From Flavobacterium piscis (lineage in GTDB: Bacteria > Bacteroidota > Bacteroidia > Flavobacteriales > Flavobacteriaceae), in assembly GCF_001686925.1 (NCBI RefSeq), contig NZ_LVEN01000042.1:429471-493470 (forward strand): a DNA stretch of 64,000 bases. Reading direction: 5' to 3'. Under the pieces are notes generated by a model that saw nothing but the letters and a program-made list of their open reading frames with translations, did not search any database and had not been told where the DNA came from. Positions within the stretch are counted from its first letter, which is position 1, and every line of letters starts with the position of its first letter. Positions 60,550 to 64,000 of the stretch are shown one piece after another. The translations under genes were made by a program, and so were the position numbers.

Positions 60550-60747
60550 TTAGATAATTCTTAATTGTTGTTTGATGCTTTTCATATCTGTTTTGTGAAC
60601 TAGCGCTGAGTGAGTCAAAGCTAATTTACGTTTTTTAGATTTTTTAGTCAAGATGTGACTTTTAAAAGCATGCTTTCTTTTAATCTTTCCAGAACCAGTA
60701 ACTTTGAAACGTTTCTTGGCGCTAGATTTTGTTTTCATTTTAGGCAT
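60550..60747 (-). CDS. rpmI: 50S ribosomal protein L35
   Basis: The 65-aa L35 (MPKMKTKSSAKKRFKVTGSGKIKRKHAFKSHILTKKSKKRKL), highly basic and full length. It lies between infC and rplT in the standard order. A short stretch of GTTTCAGGCT/GAAACT words fills the gap to infC. Confidence 0.98.
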   Translation of the reverse strand: MPKMKTKSSAKKRFKVTGSGKIKRKHAFKSHILTKKSKKRKLALTHSALVHKTDMKSIKQQLRII

Positions 60748-60845
60748 TTTTCCTAGTGTTTTAATTTATTCTTACTTACTTATATCTTTGTTTCAAGTTT
60801 AAAGTTTCAGGCTCAGATACTGAATACTGAAACTGTAAACTGAGA

Positions 60846-61403
60846 CTATTTCTTCTTTTTAGGAGCAATGAACATAATCATTCTCTTTCCTTCCAAAACC
60901 GGCATCGCTTCCACTTTACCGTACTCTTCTAAATCTGTAGCCAAACGTAGTAATAAAATTTGTCCTTGATCTTTATAGATAATAGAACGACCTTTAAAGA
61001 AAACAAAAGCTTTAAGTTTAGCACCTTCTTTTAGGAACTTCTCAGCATTTTTTCTTTTAAATTCGTAATCATGCTCATCTGTCTGAGGACCAAATCTAAT
61101 CTCTTTTACTACAACTTGCGTTGATTTAGCTTTTAATACCTTATCACGTTTCTTTTGTTCGTAAACAAATTTCTTGTAATCCATGATTTTACAAACCGGC
61201 GGCTCAGCGTTTGGCGAAATTTCAACCAAATCCAATTCGAACTGATCCGCTAAACGTAAAGCTTCTGCAAGCTTAAATACACCTGGTTCGATGTTTTCGC
61301 CTACTAGTCTTACTTCTTGTACACCACGAATAAGGTTATTTATTCTGTGTGCATCTTTTTTTTCTACTCGAGGTTGGTAACCTCTGTTGCTTCTTATTGC
61401 TAT
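60846..61403 (-). CDS. infC: translation initiation factor IF-3, ATA start
   Basis: A 185-aa IF-3, which binds the 30S subunit and checks the start codon. Homology begins with (M)AIRSNRGYQPRVEKKDAHRINNLIRGVQEVRLVGENIEPGVF and continues through LVEISPNAEPPVCKIMDYKKFVYEQKK to MIMFIAPKKKK. The first codon is ATA at 61403-61401, 16 bp after the thrS stop. Between the upstream in-frame stop inside thrS and a TTG at 61235, deep in the conserved domain, there is no ATG, GTG or TTG. In E. coli infC starts at AUU and IF-3 represses its own synthesis by rejecting that codon, so the same control probably applies. Confidence 0.93.
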   Translation of the reverse strand: MAIRSNRGYQPRVEKKDAHRINNLIRGVQEVRLVGENIEPGVFKLAEALRLADQFELDLVEISPNAEPPVCKIMDYKKFVYEQKKRDKVLKAKSTQVVVKEIRFGPQTDEHDYEFKRKNAEKFLKEGAKLKAFVFFKGRSIIYKDQGQILLLRLATDLEEYGKVEAMPVLEGKRMIMFIAPKKKK

Positions 61404-61419
61404 GACTTTATAATTTAAG

Positions 61420-63366
61420 TTAAACTGTAAAAACTTTTAATGTCTTTTTTATTTCTTCGTTTACAATAGCGACAAATTCATCAATTGTAACTGTAATATT
61501 CCCTTTTCCTTCTTGCCCGTGACGACGGATCGAAATAGTTCCGTTTTTCTCCTCTTCCTCACCTACAATAAGCATAAACGGTATTTTTTGCATTTCAGCA
61601 TCTCTAATTTTCTTGCCAATAGTCTCGCTTCGGTTGTCAATTAGGGCGCGAATTTCGTGATTTTCTAGCAAATCTAAAACTTTTTTAGCATATATTTCGT
61701 ATTTCTCGCTCAAAGACAAGATTATAGCCTGTTCCGGCATAAGCCAAAGTGGGAAATTTCCTGCTGTATGCTCCAGTAAAATTGCTATAAAGCGTTCCAT
61801 AGATCCAAAAGGAGCTCTGTGAATCATAACAGGGCGATGTAATTCATTATCAGCGCCTTTATAAGTTAATTCAAAACGTTCCGGAAGGTTATAATCAACC
61901 TGGATGGTTCCCAATTGCCATTGTCTTCCTAGGGCATCCTTAACCATAAAGTCAAGCTTCGGACCATAAAAAGCAGCCTCGCCATATTCTACAACAGTAT
62001 TCAGTCCTTTGTCAGCAGCAGCATTGATAATTGCATTTTCAGCTTTTTCCCAGTTTTCATCAGTACCTATATACTTATCTCTGTTCTCTTTGTCTCTCAA
62101 CGAAATCTGAGCAGTAAAGTCTTCAAAACCTAATGATCCAAATACATAAAGTACCAGGTCAATTACCTTTTTGAATTCTTCGTCTAATTGCTCCGGAGTA
62201 CAAAAAATATGCGCATCATCCTGAGTAAACCCTCTTACACGAGTTAAACCATGCAATTCACCAGATTGTTCATATCTGTATACGGTACCAAATTCAGCAT
62301 AACGCTTAGGTAAATCTTTATACGACCAAGGTCTTACATTGTAGATCTCACAGTGGTGAGGACAGTTCATCGGTTTCAATAAAAACTCTTCACCTTCGGC
62401 AGGAGTATGTATTGGCTGAAAACTATCAGCGCCATATTTCGCATAGTGACCAGAAGTTACATAAAGTTCTTTTTGACCAATATGTGGAGTAACAACTTGT
62501 TCGTACCCTGCTTTCTTTTGTGCTTTTTTCAAAAACTGCTCTAAACGATCTCTAAGTGCAGCACCTTTTGGTAACCATAAAGGAAGTCCTTGTCCAACTT
62601 TCTGAGAGAAAGCAAACAATTCAAGTTCTTTACCTAATTTGCGGTGATCACGACGTTTGGCCTCTTCCAGAAGTTCAAGATATTCAGTCAAATCTTTTTG
62701 TTTAGGGAAAGAAGTTCCGTAAACACGAGTCAACTGTTTGTTTTTTTCATCACCTCTCCAGTAAGCACCCGCAACACTCATGATTTTAAAAGCCTTGATG
62801 ATACCAGTATTTGGGATATGTCCACCTCTACATAAATCAGTAAAAGTAGCATGGTCACAAAAAGTAATAGTTCCGTCTTCAAGATTCGAAATCAATTCAG
62901 TCTTGTAAACGTTATCTTTATATAGTTCTAAAGCATCAGCTTTACTAACCGGACGCATTTTAAATTCATGTTTTCCTCTTGAAATTTCAAGAACACGATC
63001 TTCAATCTTTTTAAAGTCAGCATCAGTGATCTTTTGATCTTCAAAATCCACATCATAATAAAAACCGTTAGAAATTGCAGGTCCAAGAGTTAATTTAATT
63101 CCAGGATACAATTCCTCAAGCGCTTGCGCCATTACATGCGAAGTCGAGTGCCAGAAAGCTTTTTTACCTTCCGCATCATTCCAAGTATATAAAATAAGAC
63201 TACCGTCGGTCGTCAATGGAGTTTCGGTTTCTATTGTTGTACCATTAAAAGACGCAGAAATCACATTTCTTGCAAATCCTTCACTAATGCTCTTAGCAAC
63301 CTCCATCGGAGTTACACCTGAAGCAAACTCTCTAATTGACCCGTCGGGTAAAGTAATCTTAATCAT
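61420..63366 (-). CDS. thrS: threonyl-tRNA synthetase
   Basis: A 648-aa class II synthetase with all domains: TGS (MIKITLPDGSIREFASGVTPMEVAKSISEG), the editing domain (HSTSHVMAQALEELYPG with HxxxH, then CDHATFTDLCRGGHIP), the catalytic core with motif 2 (FGTVYRYEQSGELHGLTRVRGFTQDDAHIF), zinc ligands CxxHC region (MNCPHHCEIYNVRP), and an anticodon-binding C-terminus. First gene of the thrS-infC-rpmI-rplT operon, with a TATATTTG box upstream. Confidence 0.98.
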   Translation of the reverse strand: MIKITLPDGSIREFASGVTPMEVAKSISEGFARNVISASFNGTTIETETPLTTDGSLILYTWNDAEGKKAFWHSTSHVMAQALEELYPGIKLTLGPAISNGFYYDVDFEDQKITDADFKKIEDRVLEISRGKHEFKMRPVSKADALELYKDNVYKTELISNLEDGTITFCDHATFTDLCRGGHIPNTGIIKAFKIMSVAGAYWRGDEKNKQLTRVYGTSFPKQKDLTEYLELLEEAKRRDHRKLGKELELFAFSQKVGQGLPLWLPKGAALRDRLEQFLKKAQKKAGYEQVVTPHIGQKELYVTSGHYAKYGADSFQPIHTPAEGEEFLLKPMNCPHHCEIYNVRPWSYKDLPKRYAEFGTVYRYEQSGELHGLTRVRGFTQDDAHIFCTPEQLDEEFKKVIDLVLYVFGSLGFEDFTAQISLRDKENRDKYIGTDENWEKAENAIINAAADKGLNTVVEYGEAAFYGPKLDFMVKDALGRQWQLGTIQVDYNLPERFELTYKGADNELHRPVMIHRAPFGSMERFIAILLEHTAGNFPLWLMPEQAIILSLSEKYEIYAKKVLDLLENHEIRALIDNRSETIGKKIRDAEMQKIPFMLIVGEEEEKNGTISIRRHGQEGKGNITVTIDEFVAIVNEEIKKTLKVFTV

Positions 63367-63386
63367 TGTTTATAATTTTGTGAATG

Positions 63387-63394
63387 CAAATATA
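63387..63394 (-). promoter_or_regulatory. thrS operon promoter -7 box (TATATTTG)
   Basis: Perfect TAnnTTTG 20 bp before the thrS ATG. Confidence 0.7.
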
Positions 63395-63560
63395 GCGCAT
63401 TACTAAAATACATACAATATATATATGCATGTTTATACTATTATATATGTAGTGAATTAATGTTATTCTAAAGTTGATGCTTTTTTATACATATATTAAG
63501 CGGGTAAATGGGACCATAATTTGCAAGAAGGGCTCTCTAGAGAAGAATTAGTATTTTAAT

Positions 63561-63627
63561 AAGGAGCTGTTTCCCGCTATCCGCTACAATCTTTTGTGCT
63601 TCCCGATAGCTATCGGGATTGCGCGAT
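63561..63627 (-). repeat. dispersed structured repeat, copy 3
   Basis: On the minus strand: the palindrome TCCCGATAGCTATCGGGA (63601-63618), CACAAAAGATTGTAGC, GGATAGCGGGAAACAGCTCC. The last part matches copy 1 at 7309 closely. Followed to 63730 by a CTTTGCGAC/CCTTAGCGCCTTCGTGG word stretch. The open frame across it (63594-63896) has a TTG start and no resemblance to a protein, so I treat the region as noncoding. Confidence 0.5.
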
Positions 63628-63837
63628 TAAAAAAAACAGTAAAACCCCCAACTTTGCGACTTTTTCAAAACAAAGCCAAGAAAAAAAGAAACCTTCGCGC
63701 CTTAGCGCCTTCGTGGCAAAACCACCTAAAACAGGCAAAACCCAACAAAAGCAGCCAAAGATTAAAAAAACTTCGCCTTGTAAAAACCACCCAACCAGTT
63801 ACTTATAAAAAAGATGGAAAATATATAATAAAAAGGC

Positions 63838-63867
63838 TTGTAAATGTAAATAAAGGGTCTACTTTTG
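63838..63867 (+). promoter_or_regulatory. outward promoter P1 (TTG-N19-TACTTTTG)
   Basis: -33 TTG at 63838-63840 and -7 TACTTTTG at 63860-63867, followed by GCACCCGCAACAGCGACAGACGTTC, a GC-rich start region like that of flavobacterial stable-RNA operons. Confidence 0.7.
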
Positions 63868-63958
63868 CACCCGCAACAGCGACAGACGTTCACTGAAATA
63901 CTGACAAGCATTACGAATCAAACTGAAAATTTATTTTCAAAAAAAGATTAAGAAAAGC

Positions 63959-63989
63959 TTGTGAGATTTAAAAACAGAAGTTACATTTG
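63959..63989 (+). promoter_or_regulatory. outward promoter P2 (TTG-N20-TACATTTG)
   Basis: -33 TTG at 63959-63961 and -7 TACATTTG at 63982-63989, 122 bp after P1; transcription would run off the window end. Confidence 0.7.
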
Positions 63990-64000
63990 CAACCAGCAAA

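Noticed and set aside
60846..61235. infC starting at the internal TTG (129 aa)
   Set aside because: This removes the conserved N-terminal domain; the frame and homology continue to the ATA at 61403.
63594..63896. 100-aa open frame on the plus strand
   Set aside because: It starts at TTG within a dispersed repeat, is basic and low-complexity, and runs over a promoter; it looks like repeat DNA read as protein.

Overview
The window looks like chromosomal DNA of a Flavobacterium or a close relative (Bacteroidota, Flavobacteriaceae). It is AT-rich, most genes lack a Shine-Dalgarno sequence, and promoters repeatedly show the Bacteroidota -7 box TAnnTTTG. Other lineage marks are DUF4421, a split transketolase, TPR-histidine kinases, HslR-type S4 proteins and intergenic repeats of flavobacterial character. 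No phage, transposase, integrase or CRISPR array was seen.

Layout. (1) 0-7.3 kb: hotdog thioesterase, glyoxalase-like protein, YceI lipocalin-like protein, then a TIGR01777 epimerase divergent from a TetR-ABC1 kinase-SDR-SDR/DUF2867 run. (2) 7.8-13.7 kb, all minus strand: a carotenoid and light-protection block (MerR/B12-domain regulator, crtI, crtB, crtZ, SRPBCC protein, CPD photolyase). The regulator keeps the W-x9-EH and ExHxxG signatures of the B12 photoreceptor CarH. (3) 13.7-21.2 kb: inward-rectifier K+ channel, TPR protein, DUF4421 outer-membrane protein, a membrane protein/lipoprotein pair, beta-lactamase-fold hydrolase, AraC regulator. (4) 22.0-36.6 kb: a complete urea-use island bounded on both sides by tRNA-Lys(TTT) copies. 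It holds ureABC-EFGD, a UreH-type nickel permease, a UT-family urea channel, a single polypeptide with three RidA domains, a DcaP-like porin, a His-rich TonB receptor and an AraC regulator. (5) 36.7-49.0 kb: housekeeping genes (aroK, phosphoribosyltransferase, hslR-like, FKBP lipoprotein, transketolase halves, tgt, lptG-like, DMT exporter, accA, dnaB). (6) 49.1-59.9 kb: signal-transduction block with a membrane protein/HisKA_3 kinase/NarL-type regulator set, two tandem TPR kinases plus a regulator, small membrane proteins, and a Crp/Fnr regulator with an AhpD-like gene. (7) 60.1-63.4 kb: thrS-infC-rpmI-rplT operon. The window ends with two tandem promoters that probably belong to an rRNA operon starting just outside.

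How the parts work together. The urea island could carry urea across both membranes (porin, then UT channel), hydrolyse it, supply nickel (TonB receptor, UreH) and assemble the metallocentre (UreEFGD). The carotenoid block looks like a CarH/LitR-type light regulon, possibly extending back to the SDR genes at 2-7 kb. In the signalling block, three promoters have a 16-bp inverted repeat centred exactly 29.5 bp upstream of the -7 box, i.e. near -41.5. The sites lie beside, or resemble the site beside, a regulator gene, which suggests class-II-like activation. infC has no ATG, GTG or TTG that could serve as its start and appears to begin at ATA.
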